Below are positions 57,012 through 64,000 of a DNA stretch of 64,000 nt, one piece after another. The notes beneath the pieces were generated by a model that was given only the letters and a program-made list of their open reading frames with translations, was not told the origin of the DNA and made no database searches. A program made the position numbers and the translations under genes. How positions within the stretch are numbered: position 1 is the stretch's first letter; each line of letters begins with the position of its first letter. The DNA is from CAZAMB01 sp964486335 (lineage in GTDB: Bacteria; Planctomycetota; Phycisphaerae; UBA1845), in NCBI GenBank assembly GCA_964486335.1, contig CAZAMB010000002.1:237132-301131 (forward strand), in the 5' to 3' direction.

Positions 57012-57923
57012 ATGGATTTCGTAGCTATAGACGTTGAGACAGCAAATGCGGATTTAGCTTCGATTTGTCAGATCGGGTTAGTGAAGTGTGCGAATGGCGC
57101 ATTGGCGGAAGAATGGAAAACGTATGTAGATCCAGAGGACTATTTCGATGGTATGAACGTGTCCATCCACGGTATTGACGAGGTTGTCGTAAGCGGTGCT
57201 CCAAAGTTCCCAGAATTGGCGGAGACGCTTCGTTCATATCTCGAAGGTCCAGTTGTGGTCTGCCACACACACTTTGACCGGCTCGCGATGCATCGCGCAG
57301 CCGAGCGGTATGATCTAAACTCTTTCAAAACTACCTGGCTCGATTCAGCGCGAGTAGCTCGCCGAACGTGGAAGGACTGTGCTTGGAAGGGATACGGACT
57401 ACACGACGTCTGTAAGATGCTCGGGTACGAGTTTAGACACCATGACGCACTAGAGGACGCGAAAGCAGCGGCGCACATCCTTCTCTGCGCGATCAAAGAA
57501 ACAGGGCTGGAAGTTGATGATTGGTTGAGAAGGGTTGAGGCGCCGATCGATCCGTCTTCAACAAATAACTCTTGTTCTACTATTACGCGTGAAGGCAATC
57601 CGGAGGGCGATCTTCATGGCGAGGTTCTTGTTTTCACAGGTACGCTTAGCAAGCCACGTCAAGAAGCGGCGGATTGGGCAGCTAGAATTGGATGCAAAGT
57701 GGCCGCCGGGGTTACAAAAAACACAACGATTCTTGTTGTAGGTGATCAAGATATCACCAAGCTTGCTGGGCATCAGAAGAGTTCTAAGCATAGAAAGGCA
57801 GAAGAGCTAATTGCAAAAGGAATTCCGATACGAATCCTAAGAGAAAGTGATTTTCTAATGCTTGGGATCAAGGTCGTGGAAGAACCGAATTTCCTGAGGG
57901 ACGTCGAGAAAAATGATCCGTAG
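57012..57923 (+). CDS. DnaQ-like 3'-5' exonuclease with C-terminal BRCT domain
   Basis: 303 residues from the ATG at 57012 (AAGGA about 9 bases upstream; ATG at 57003 also possible). The DEDDh set is complete: D-V-E-T (D7, E9), H-T-H-F-D-R-L-A-M, and H-H-D-A-L-E-D-A-K. A BRCT domain fills about 205-285 (V-L-V-F-T-G-T-L, A-A-G-V-T-K-N-T-T-I-L-V-V-G). This pair (exonuclease plus BRCT) is known in bacteria and links the nuclease to a repair complex. The AT-rich codon use is unlike the neighbours. The stop is followed, in the same frame, by the ligA 3' remnant. Confidence 0.9.
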   Translation: MDFVAIDVETANADLASICQIGLVKCANGALAEEWKTYVDPEDYFDGMNVSIHGIDEVVVSGAPKFPELAETLRSYLEGPVVVCHTHFDRLAMHRAAERYDLNSFKTTWLDSARVARRTWKDCAWKGYGLHDVCKMLGYEFRHHDALEDAKAAAHILLCAIKETGLEVDDWLRRVEAPIDPSSTNNSCSTITREGNPEGDLHGEVLVFTGTLSKPRQEAADWAARIGCKVAAGVTKNTTILVVGDQDITKLAGHQKSSKHRKAEELIAKGIPIRILRESDFLMLGIKVVEEPNFLRDVEKNDP

Positions 57924-58076
<153 letters not shown>

Positions 58077-58107
58077 AAGGCCCGGCCAGCGAATCCGCGA
58101 AGGACGA

Positions 58108-58854
58108 TTACGACCAGATCGCCGCCATCGATTCAACGACCGCGTTCCAGGCGTGGACCAGAAACGTCAGCTCTCCAACGGTAATGGCGTGACCGATCAG
58201 AATCAGTATTCCATCATCTTCAAGCAGCCCAATTCCGTAGATCATCACAGGAACCACGAAGACCCAGTTGGAACCGGGAATGGGAATGGGCAGCGCCAAC
58301 CCCAGCCCCTGAATCATGACGGCGACACCGACCGCGCTCCAAAACGGACCGCGCACGAGGAATCCGAATCGGGGCCTGACGACCTTTTCCAAACCGGCCG
58401 ACCAACGGGCCACTCGCGTACTGAGCCAGTGAATCGTGACCATTCGAACCTGCCGGCGACGGATGCTCTTGGGAAGCCAGGGGCGGCTTTTTCCAAAGAC
58501 CATTTGAGCGGCCACAAACGCGACGGCCAGTCCGAACGGCAAGGAAAGACCGAAGAAGGGAACGGACACGAGTGCCAGGAATCCGAGCAAAAACCCGAAG
58601 CCCGCGTGGCTCGTTCGGTCGATGATCTCACCGACAGTCAAGAACGAGGAAACGCGACAAGTATCTCGGTCATCCGATTCAATCTGATGCGTACCGGCCG
58701 GCGATGATCCGCTTGCGGATTCGGACGCCGATTCTCCCTTTCCTCGCATCTCTTCAGCAAATCGCGCCGCCTCAGAGTCACAGAGCTGAATCAGAATCGT
58801 CGAAAGGCGCAACCGTCTGCGAAGAGTCGAATCCATGGTGACTGATCGGTCCAT
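58108..58854 (-). CDS. ExoD-like membrane protein
   Basis: 248 residues (a second ATG at 58836). The N-terminal 75 residues are polar and Ser/Glu-rich. The ExoD core follows: T-V-G-E-I-I-D-R-T-S-H-A-G-F-G, several hydrophobic segments with P-x-F-G-L-S-L-P and R-P-W-L-P, then I-P-I-P-G-S-N-W-V and G-I-G-L-L-E-D-D-G. ExoD affects exopolysaccharide production in rhizobia; its molecular action is not known. Single gene. Confidence 0.85.
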   Translation of the reverse strand: MDRSVTMDSTLRRRLRLSTILIQLCDSEAARFAEEMRGKGESASESASGSSPAGTHQIESDDRDTCRVSSFLTVGEIIDRTSHAGFGFLLGFLALVSVPFFGLSLPFGLAVAFVAAQMVFGKSRPWLPKSIRRRQVRMVTIHWLSTRVARWSAGLEKVVRPRFGFLVRGPFWSAVGVAVMIQGLGLALPIPIPGSNWVFVVPVMIYGIGLLEDDGILILIGHAITVGELTFLVHAWNAVVESMAAIWS

Positions 58855-59095
58855 GTAAAGAAAACTTTCGCACTCTCGTGCGTGACTGACTTACCCAGCG
58901 CGGCGATTGCATTGTTGGAATACCGTCCGGAAACGAAATCTTCGGCGAACGACCAGACCAACAATCCCTTTTCTTGTCCAAGAGGACTTCCGGATGGTAC
59001 CCGAAAGACTTCGTCCAAGACTGACTGAGCCGACTCCCATTTCGGCCAGTGATGTCAATCAAGATCAGGCGGAAACCGCAAGGGTCATCTTTCAA
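58855..59095. other. Intergenic region
   Basis: About 240 bases between two leftward genes. No hairpin terminator or clear promoter was found. Confidence 0.4.
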
Positions 59096-59755
59096 TCATG
59101 AACCGCCGAAATCCGCCGCACGGACTGAGACGTTGAATCGCTCATCAAGCCCGCCCGACTGCACGATTCGACGGTGCTCGGCGACGAGGTCATTCAGTTC
59201 CTGTTTGGTCGGGCGGCGGGGGGCGATCGTCTCGACAACATAGAGCTGCGTTGGCGGCGTGGGGAGTACGTGTGACTCAACGATCGACAAGTCCGGCGAT
59301 GGATACAACTTTCCCCGAAAACCGATCCCTTCGCTGCACGTCTCGGAAATGATCCCCCACCAGAGTTTCCAGTTTCCCGGCCATCCCCTCCACGCCAAGA
59401 CCTGCTGACCGTTCTCGAGCGCTCGATGAATCAACGGTCGATAGCTGGCGTCGAAGTGCTGAGTGAACTCGGACGCTCGATCAAGCCCGACGGCCGCACG
59501 CGGCGGATGCATCTCGCGGATGTTCAGTCCGAAGAGTCTCCCCGCCGGAATCAAAAACGCATCCCGCGCGTACATCCATGCGTCAGATCGGTTTGACTCG
59601 CCGGGAAGCGTGCAGTCCATCCAAGACAGACCCATCGCGTGGTTCAGATCACTGATATCGATTTCGTGTCCGCCCGATCGCCCGATCGCGCACACCGCGC
59701 GCGCGAGCGAACCCGACGGATGATCGTAAAGACAAATGTCCAAATCAGTCGTCAT
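59096..59755 (-). CDS. Hypothetical protein
   Basis: 219 residues, no signal or membrane segment. The N-terminal third (D-L-D-I-C-L-Y-D-H-P-S-G-S-L-A-R-A-V-C-A) has a Cys and His pattern that recalls BtrH-like or papain-like peptidase-fold proteins; the middle has R-G-W-P-G-N-W-K-L-W-W-G-I-I. I do not recognise it. It may be an enzyme. Single gene; ends 241 bases upstream of the ExoD-like start. Confidence 0.65.
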   Translation of the reverse strand: MTTDLDICLYDHPSGSLARAVCAIGRSGGHEIDISDLNHAMGLSWMDCTLPGESNRSDAWMYARDAFLIPAGRLFGLNIREMHPPRAAVGLDRASEFTQHFDASYRPLIHRALENGQQVLAWRGWPGNWKLWWGIISETCSEGIGFRGKLYPSPDLSIVESHVLPTPPTQLYVVETIAPRRPTKQELNDLVAEHRRIVQSGGLDERFNVSVRAADFGGS

Positions 59756-59882
59756 GCACGCCTATCGTAGGACGATTCTCGTCGACGTCGATGGGTTATT
59801 TCCGTCGTGCGAGTAAGCACGATCGGCGGCGTGGCGTGCGACCGGAACCTGAGCAAGGCATTTTGGAGACAGGAGTCCGGTG

Positions 59883-60398
59883 CTACGAGACCGTCTGAAG
59901 CGCCCGGCGGATGACGACGTGCCGCTCGGCGTCGCGCTGCCCGATGCCGTGCTTGAGCACCTCGCCCGCATCGGCGGTGATGTTGCCCAAGTGTCGCTGA
60001 AGCGCGAGGCTGTCGATCTCCGCGCTTTCCGACGGCAGCTCGTTCTCGGAAAACCCGCCCATCAAGGTAAACGACGAAATCGAAACGTCCAATCGTCCCA
60101 GATCGGTCATCGCCCGGTCCCAGTCGGCCATGGTAAGCTCACCCGTGCGCATGAGCTGTTGAAGGTCGATGAACTCCTCGGCCAGCGTCGGGCAAGTGAC
60201 TTCGGTCGCCCCCATGATGGTCAGAAAAAACTGCTTGGGCGGGGCGATTTGGCCTTGGCGCTGCCGCTGCCGTTGAGACAGGATTTGCCGGGCGAGCGTA
60301 TCGCGCTTCAGCTCCATGCCGCCCATTAGCGTCACGTACACTTTCGCCTCGGGGCGAATCTTCGATTCCTGCCCGCTCATGATGCAAAACTGGATCAT
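59883..60398 (-). CDS. LiaF-like C-terminal domain protein
   Basis: 171 residues (a second ATG at 60380). Repeats of a strand-turn motif V-T-L-M-G-G-M-E-L-K, L-T-I-M-G-A-T-E-V and F-T-L-M-G-G-F-S-E-N-E-L give a right-handed beta-helix look, as in the LiaF/DUF1707-associated C-terminal domain. Those proteins sense cell-envelope stress. No membrane segment is present, so it is soluble. Partner sensor kinase genes are absent. Confidence 0.65.
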   Translation of the reverse strand: MIQFCIMSGQESKIRPEAKVYVTLMGGMELKRDTLARQILSQRQRQRQGQIAPPKQFFLTIMGATEVTCPTLAEEFIDLQQLMRTGELTMADWDRAMTDLGRLDVSISSFTLMGGFSENELPSESAEIDSLALQRHLGNITADAGEVLKHGIGQRDAERHVVIRRALQTVS

Positions 60399-60519
60399 GG
60401 TTCCACCTCGTCTCTTCGTTTTCCTGGCGTCACGACCGTATTCGAGGGTCGAGCGAAGTTATTTTCGGCGGCCGACCATGAAAACGGTTGGGCAGACACC
60501 CAATCGTGAATGGGCAGTT

Positions 60520-61677
60520 TTAACGCCCGGAAACAAAGGCCTTGAAGGTCCGCGGCGTGCCGAAATTGCCCTCCGGACGCACGGCCGGGGGCAGTCCGAT
60601 GGCCAGAGTCGGCGGGGTCGCCCCCGCTGGAAAACCGGACCCGGTTTGAGAAAGCACAAATTCCGCACTGACCCGCCCCGACAAGTCGACAACCGCCGAC
60701 CCGCCGCCGGGCGCCAAGACGGAGTAGCCCGTGGTGTTGTACGTCGAAAACTCGGCGTCGGCCTCACTTAAGGCCTCGGGTGAATAGAATGCTACAACGC
60801 GATTGAAAATGTCCTGCTTGATCCACATGTTGGCGATGTCGACGTCGGTGGCGTACTGGCCTGGACGAACGAGGCGCGAGCGCGTTCGATCGCCGGAAAG
60901 TTTCTGAATCGCTTCGACCAACCCGTGTTCGGCGAGCGAGATGCGGAATCGCCCGGTGGCCGGCTCGACGCTGATCTCCCAGCCTTCCGTTCCGCGTTTG
61001 GCCAGCGTCGCCACCGGCGAGTCCACGATCACGTCGCTACGCACTTCGCCTTCGCTCGATCCGCCGCGAACGGTGCCATAGCCCAGATCGATGCGGACGT
61101 TTTCGGTGGTTGCGCTGCGATAGAACTGGGCGATGCTCGCGTGGGTGATGCTGCGGACGCTGACCGTCGTCGTTGCGCCGAACTGGAGATTGACGAACGA
61201 TCGCAGCCCCGTGCGAATCTGCGTCGCCGGTTCGAGCTTGTCGCCCACCTTGACCGGCGTCCAGCCTTCCTTGGCCAGCGGTGAAATTCCCGCGACCGCC
61301 CAATCGACCGACCCGCCCACGTCGATCACCGTCGCCGGCTGCGGTTTCGATTCCTTGTTTGATTCGCCAGGCTTTGCGCTAACCGCCGCACCCGGCACGG
61401 GCGAGCCGGGGTTCGATGGCTCGCTCGGCGAAGTCGCTTCCTTATTCGGAGGCGTCGCCTGAGAACTTGTTTCGAAAGCGTGGTTCCAATCAGAGCCGCG
61501 ACCGTGAGGGAGCGGTTGTTCTGAGGGTTTCTCGATTGCGTCCTGACGAAAGCAGCTCTGTCTGACCTCCCTATGAAACGCGTCCTGAGTCTGTGCATCC
61601 ACCGACCGGCCGTTCCAGAAAGCAAACGCGGCCACCGCAAGCACAGTCAAATGAACGAGCCGATTTGTACCCAGCAT
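60520..61677 (-). CDS. FecR-domain exported protein
   Basis: 385 residues from the ATG at 61677 (AAGGA 6 bases upstream). Signal peptide (about 5-25) then a low-complexity linker (27-125). A FecR-like beta domain follows (V-K-V-G-D-K-L, I-R-T-G-L-R-S-F-V-N-L-Q-F-G, L-G-Y-G-T-V-R-G). The linker contains P-L-P-H-G-R-G-S-D-W-N, encoded by a dispersed DNA repeat (61481-61516). In planctomycetes FecR proteins sense extracellular signals with sigma factors or act alone. Gene stands alone. Confidence 0.8.
   Translation of the reverse strand: MLGTNRLVHLTVLAVAAFAFWNGRSVDAQTQDAFHREVRQSCFRQDAIEKPSEQPLPHGRGSDWNHAFETSSQATPPNKEATSPSEPSNPGSPVPGAAVSAKPGESNKESKPQPATVIDVGGSVDWAVAGISPLAKEGWTPVKVGDKLEPATQIRTGLRSFVNLQFGATTTVSVRSITHASIAQFYRSATTENVRIDLGYGTVRGGSSEGEVRSDVIVDSPVATLAKRGTEGWEISVEPATGRFRISLAEHGLVEAIQKLSGDRTRSRLVRPGQYATDVDIANMWIKQDIFNRVVAFYSPEALSEADAEFSTYNTTGYSVLAPGGGSAVVDLSGRVSAEFVLSQTGSGFPAGATPPTLAIGLPPAVRPEGNFGTPRTFKAFVSGR
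61481..61516 (-). repeat. Dispersed repeat inside the FecR-like gene
   Basis: Reverse strand CGCTCCCTCACGGTCGCGGC and the next 15 bases match the + strand at 50873-50908. It reads in frame as P-L-P-H-G-R-G-S-D-W and lies in the disordered linker. Confidence 0.75.
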
Positions 61678-61894
61678 AACAAGTCCTTCCGGCGGGACTG
61701 AACGTATCCATATTACTCGATGACACCCGGTTCTTCCAGCGCCCAAGTACCGACGATTGGTGCGGTCCGTGCCACTTTCACCGGGCGGCCCGCATCACCC
61801 ATCCGAACCCCAAGCGCAAGCGCGGGGCCGCGTCAAGGACGCCAGAATCGGCATGTTTCGCGGGCTTCAAAATGCGCGACCCGTGTCGAGCGAA

Positions 61895-62077
61895 CTGAAC
61901 CTCTAACACGAAGTATCAGGGGCACCCTTCGCGGCTCGTACATGTCAAGTCTTCGGGGGTTTTCCAGTCTCCAGTTTCTGGTTTCCAGTCTTTTGGTCGG
62001 TCGGGTTGGTTGACACCGAGTCGACACCGCGAATGCGCTCCAGCTGCTTCGGGTCGATCGCCGTGCCGCATTCGGGA
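61895..62077. repeat. Direct repeat, left copy (end of zinc-ribbon paralog 1)
   Basis: Starts ctgaacctctaacacgaag and runs through the C-terminal codons and zinc ribbon of the left paralog. It matches 62683-62846 with small changes; the left copy has an extra tccagtttctggtttccag stretch. Confidence 0.8.
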
Positions 62078-62466
62078 CGTCGGCCAGAGGTATTGCTTGT
62101 CAGGTCGTACTTGCACTTGTGACAAAGTGAAGTCGAGCTCCTAGACTGGTCACGTCGCCAGATTGCGAAGGTCGATACCACAAATATGACAAAGAAAGTC
62201 CACGAAGGGATCGTAATATGCACGGCCCCCCACTTTCGCGCAATGCTTGGCCAAACCTGGAACTGCTCACGCGAATCGACATGTCGTTGTAGTGAAAGTG
62301 CGTTCACAGGCCCTCCTGTGCTTGCACTTCGAAAATAAATGCTGCCCGGGCCGACCCTTAGATGTATGCCGTTCCAAGTGCAGTATAGGAATCGACCTGT
62401 CCACCAAGCGACGACGTTTGCACACGTGAACAAAATGCAGAATGTCAATAATAGTACCCTACGCAT
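61945..62466 (-). CDS. Zinc-ribbon membrane protein, paralog 1 (site altered)
   Basis: 173 residues with an N-terminal membrane segment (3-22) and another at about 90-108. The tail reads C-H-K-C-K-Y-D-L-T-S-N, then R-R-P-E-C-G, where the usual third Cys is Arg, so the zinc site has only three cysteines. Then P-K-Q-L-E-R-I-R and a Thr/Lys/Glu-rich end. Paralog 2 at 62733 keeps all four. It looks like a duplicate that has lost zinc binding. Function unknown. Confidence 0.65.
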   Translation of the reverse strand: MRRVLLLTFCILFTCANVVAWWTGRFLYCTWNGIHLRVGPGSIYFRSASTGGPVNALSLQRHVDSREQFQVWPSIARKWGAVHITIPSWTFFVIFVVSTFAIWRRDQSRSSTSLCHKCKYDLTSNTSGRRPECGTAIDPKQLERIRGVDSVSTNPTDQKTGNQKLETGKPPKT

Positions 62467-62507
62467 TTACCAAAAACCTGACAACATGACCGCATTTGCC
62501 CAAAGTC

Positions 62508-62640
62508 GCGTAGAGCGCATCTTGATGCACCATCGCATTCTTTTCCCATTGCCCCACGCTCGAATCGGCGGCAGCCGGTGGGACGTGCTTATTGTAGGGC
62601 GGGCTTTGCCCGCCGCAACTCGTCTACACCGAATGGCGGG
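62508..62640. repeat. Dispersed repeat block A (GATGCAC hairpin and GGCGGGC hairpin)
   Basis: Contains gcatcttgatgcacc and gtagggcgggctttgcccgc, followed by accgaatggcggg. The same pieces, in a different order, occur at 63325-63480. The second forms a perfect GGCGGGC-ttt-GCCCGCC hairpin (62598-62614). Confidence 0.75.
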
Positions 62641-62682
62641 CGACGCCCGTCCATCCAAACTCCGAATCCGGGGTCGTGCGAC

Positions 62683-62846
62683 CTGAACCTCTAACACCAA
62701 GTTTCAGGGGCGCCCTTCGCGGCTCGTTCACGTCAAGTTTTCGGGGATTCTCCAGTCTCTTGTCTGGTGGGGTTGGTTGACACCGAGTTGACACTGCGGA
62801 TGCGCTCAATTTGCTTCGGATCGATCGGTGTGCCACACTCCGGACA
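62683..62846. repeat. Direct repeat, right copy (end of zinc-ribbon paralog 2)
   Basis: Matches 61895-62077 and covers the C-terminal coding region of the right paralog plus its downstream flank, showing that the two genes arose by a local duplication. Confidence 0.8.
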
Positions 62847-63302
62847 AATACCAGATTGATTGCCCAATAGGGAATAAGAGCACATGCAACAAGGGTATGC
62901 TGTACAAGTCCTAGTTCTGCTAATCATTTTACGGGTCGTGATTAATGTACATGCTAACAGCGATGCAATGACCAATAATGAGTGAACACGCATCCGCAGG
63001 CAAGCCCGTATTTTTTTGTCCTGCAATCGACCAAATGAAAGACCGCAAAATGACCAACCGTCGACCCAGAAATAATGATTAGCCGTATCGTCCTTGATGC
63101 AATAGGAACAATAAGCGGAAAAGCTATCGATACCAAAATACCAAGAAGGCAACGAATACAATCGCGGCCTCTCGAAGGTCTTGCGGCTGCGCACCTCAAT
63201 TATGCTAAAGCATGAAATTATGCCCAGCAACCACCCAAAACATAACAGTACTATAACAAGAAATGACGGTCGCAATCGACTTTTTTTCATCGCTATGGAC
63301 AT
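62733..63302 (-). CDS. Zinc-ribbon membrane protein, paralog 2
   Basis: 189 residues from the ATG at 63302 (another at 63290); the frame runs open to 63695 through repeats. Membrane segments at about 12-33 and 110-127, with a soluble middle rich in Tyr, Trp and Cys. It ends in a zinc ribbon C-C-M-C-S-Y-S-L-L-G-N and C-P-E-C-G-T-P-I-D-P-K-Q-I-E-R-I-R, a variant of the C-x2-C-x-Y-D-L type. AT-rich for this window. Function unknown. Confidence 0.65.
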   Translation of the reverse strand: MSIAMKKSRLRPSFLVIVLLCFGWLLGIISCFSIIEVRSRKTFERPRLYSLPSWYFGIDSFSAYCSYCIKDDTANHYFWVDGWSFCGLSFGRLQDKKIRACLRMRVHSLLVIASLLACTLITTRKMISRTRTCTAYPCCMCSYSLLGNQSGICPECGTPIDPKQIERIRSVNSVSTNPTRQETGESPKT

Positions 63303-63842
63303 AGTCGCGTTGCCCGCTAGGACGTGCTCATTGTAGGGCGGGTTTTGCCCGCCGCGCCCGTCACCACCGAATGCCCGACGGAGCCCGCCCAATGGGCTTC
63401 GCCTGACCGGCGCGTCAAGGATCGATCGCCTTCTGGCCGTTGAAGAAGTCGTGTAGGGTGCATCTTGATGCACCTTCGCATCCTCCTCACATTCATTCAC
63501 GCTCGACTGGATGGCAGGCAGGTCGTGCTGTTGGTCGGGCCGGCTTTGCTCGCCGCTACTCATCAACACAAGATGCCTGACCTGCGCGTCAAGACTCGAT
63601 GATCTTCTGGCCGTTGAAGAAGTATACCCCGTTTTTTTCAGATTCCCAGAATTGGGTGACGCTTCATTGATCCTGAGCGTGCCGCGTTTCACCACGGGCT
63701 GCTATCTCTATAACGGAAGCGAGCCGCGAACTTCACCAACCGGCAGGCCGGCAGTCCGCGCGGATTCTCATATAAATTGTACGTCCCTCCGCTGTGCTCG
63801 CACGGAAACCGCGCCAAACTTCTCGCCGATTCTCCGCGCATG
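63303..63842. other. Repeat-rich non-coding region
   Basis: Built of short dispersed repeats: gtagggcgggttttgcccgc (63333 on), ggtgcatc-tt-gatgcacc (63457-63474), ttctggccgttgaagaagt twice (63431 and 63606), and agccgcgaacttca (63721). The long reverse frame covering it is not a gene. Confidence 0.6.
63325..63624. repeat. Dispersed repeat block B
   Basis: Holds a copy of the gacgtgct-attgtagggcggg hairpin element, a perfect 8-bp hairpin GGTGCATC-TT-GATGCACC, and two copies of a roughly 38-base unit beginning gcgtcaag and ending ttgaagaagt (63412-63449 and 63587-63624). Confidence 0.75.
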
Positions 63843-63874
63843 AAAAAAGGCCGCGGAGTTTCGATTCCGCGGCC
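63843..63874 (-). terminator. Rho-independent terminator, leftward
   Basis: GGCCGCGGA pairs perfectly with TCCGCGGCC around an 8-base loop, followed on the reverse strand by six T (63848-63843). It would end a leftward transcript from a gene beyond the right edge of the window. Confidence 0.75.
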
Positions 63875-64000
63875 CGGAAAGTTTCTGGAACGGATCCCAA
63901 TACCTTGCGAGCCGCGAACTTCAGTTCGCGCGGAGCTTCGCGATTATGGAACCGTTGCGTGCTCTGACGTCAGCGCGCGGTTCGGTTTTGGGATAAGTTC
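63875..64000. other. Right-edge non-coding sequence
   Basis: Contains a second gagccgcgaacttc element (63909-63922, also at 63719-63732). No gene recognised before the window ends. Confidence 0.4.

Overview
The window looks like chromosomal DNA of a planctomycete, probably close to the Phycisphaerae or a related deep lineage. The reasons are GC-rich coding DNA, several small membrane proteins with the C-x2-C-x-Y-D-L ... C-P-E-C-G zinc ribbon typical of that phylum, an FG-GAP protein with an IPxxG-type C-terminal sorting tail, TPR-bearing GT-C membrane proteins, many dispersed short repeats, and an outer-membrane toolkit (LptD-like and LpxL-like proteins). No phage, transposase or CRISPR array was seen.

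Layout. 1-9.3 kb: partial secreted protein, membrane metalloprotease-like protein, TMTC-like TPR membrane protein, LptD-like protein, serS, zinc-ribbon membrane protein. 9.5-15.6 kb: crcB, class III aminotransferase, thyX, coiled-coil exported protein, GT2 glycosyltransferase, papain-like peptidase. 15.9-18.5 kb: ABC importer operon (permease, ATPase, substrate-binding protein) whose binding-protein gene carries one in-frame TGA. 18.7-27.1 kb: HerA-type ATPase, truB, membrane protein, Nudix-like protein, MmgE/PrpD protein, GT39-like enzyme. 27.4-33.5 kb: HlyD/ABC-2 export operon, metallo-beta-lactamase-fold enzyme, LpxL-like acyltransferase, tRNA-Ala(CGC), small lipoprotein. 34-43.7 kb: sigma-70 factor, lipoprotein operon, STAS protein, RNase HII-like protein with an altered GRG motif, NTF2-like lipoprotein, RND/MMPL exporter coupled to a small protein. 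43.9-48.9 kb: DUF1702 protein, acyl carrier protein, FHA-GAF-SpoIIE phosphatase, PilB/GspE ATPase. 49.2-53 kb: FG-GAP protein and a polyferredoxin-TPR fusion. 53.3-58.1 kb: an island-like stretch of mixed base composition with a fabI remnant, a DUF6941-like gene, hicBA, a mosaic ligA, an exonuclease-BRCT gene and a duplicated ligA 3' end. 58.1-64 kb: ExoD-like, hypothetical, FecR-like and tandem zinc-ribbon genes, ending in repeat-rich DNA.

The strongest candidate for something unusual is the ABC importer at 15960-18510. Its substrate-binding protein reads as one full-length protein (345 residues) only if a TGA at 16845-16847 is decoded. That TGA sits where I recall relatives having the first cysteine of a C-H-L-T-C-P-V-T motif, and it lies inside an 8-bp inverted repeat. 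This fits selenocysteine or a recent nonsense mutation. The second notable locus is the ligA region, where composition changes mid-gene, the zinc finger appears doubled, and a diverged copy of the ligA 3' end lies in frame after an exonuclease-BRCT gene.
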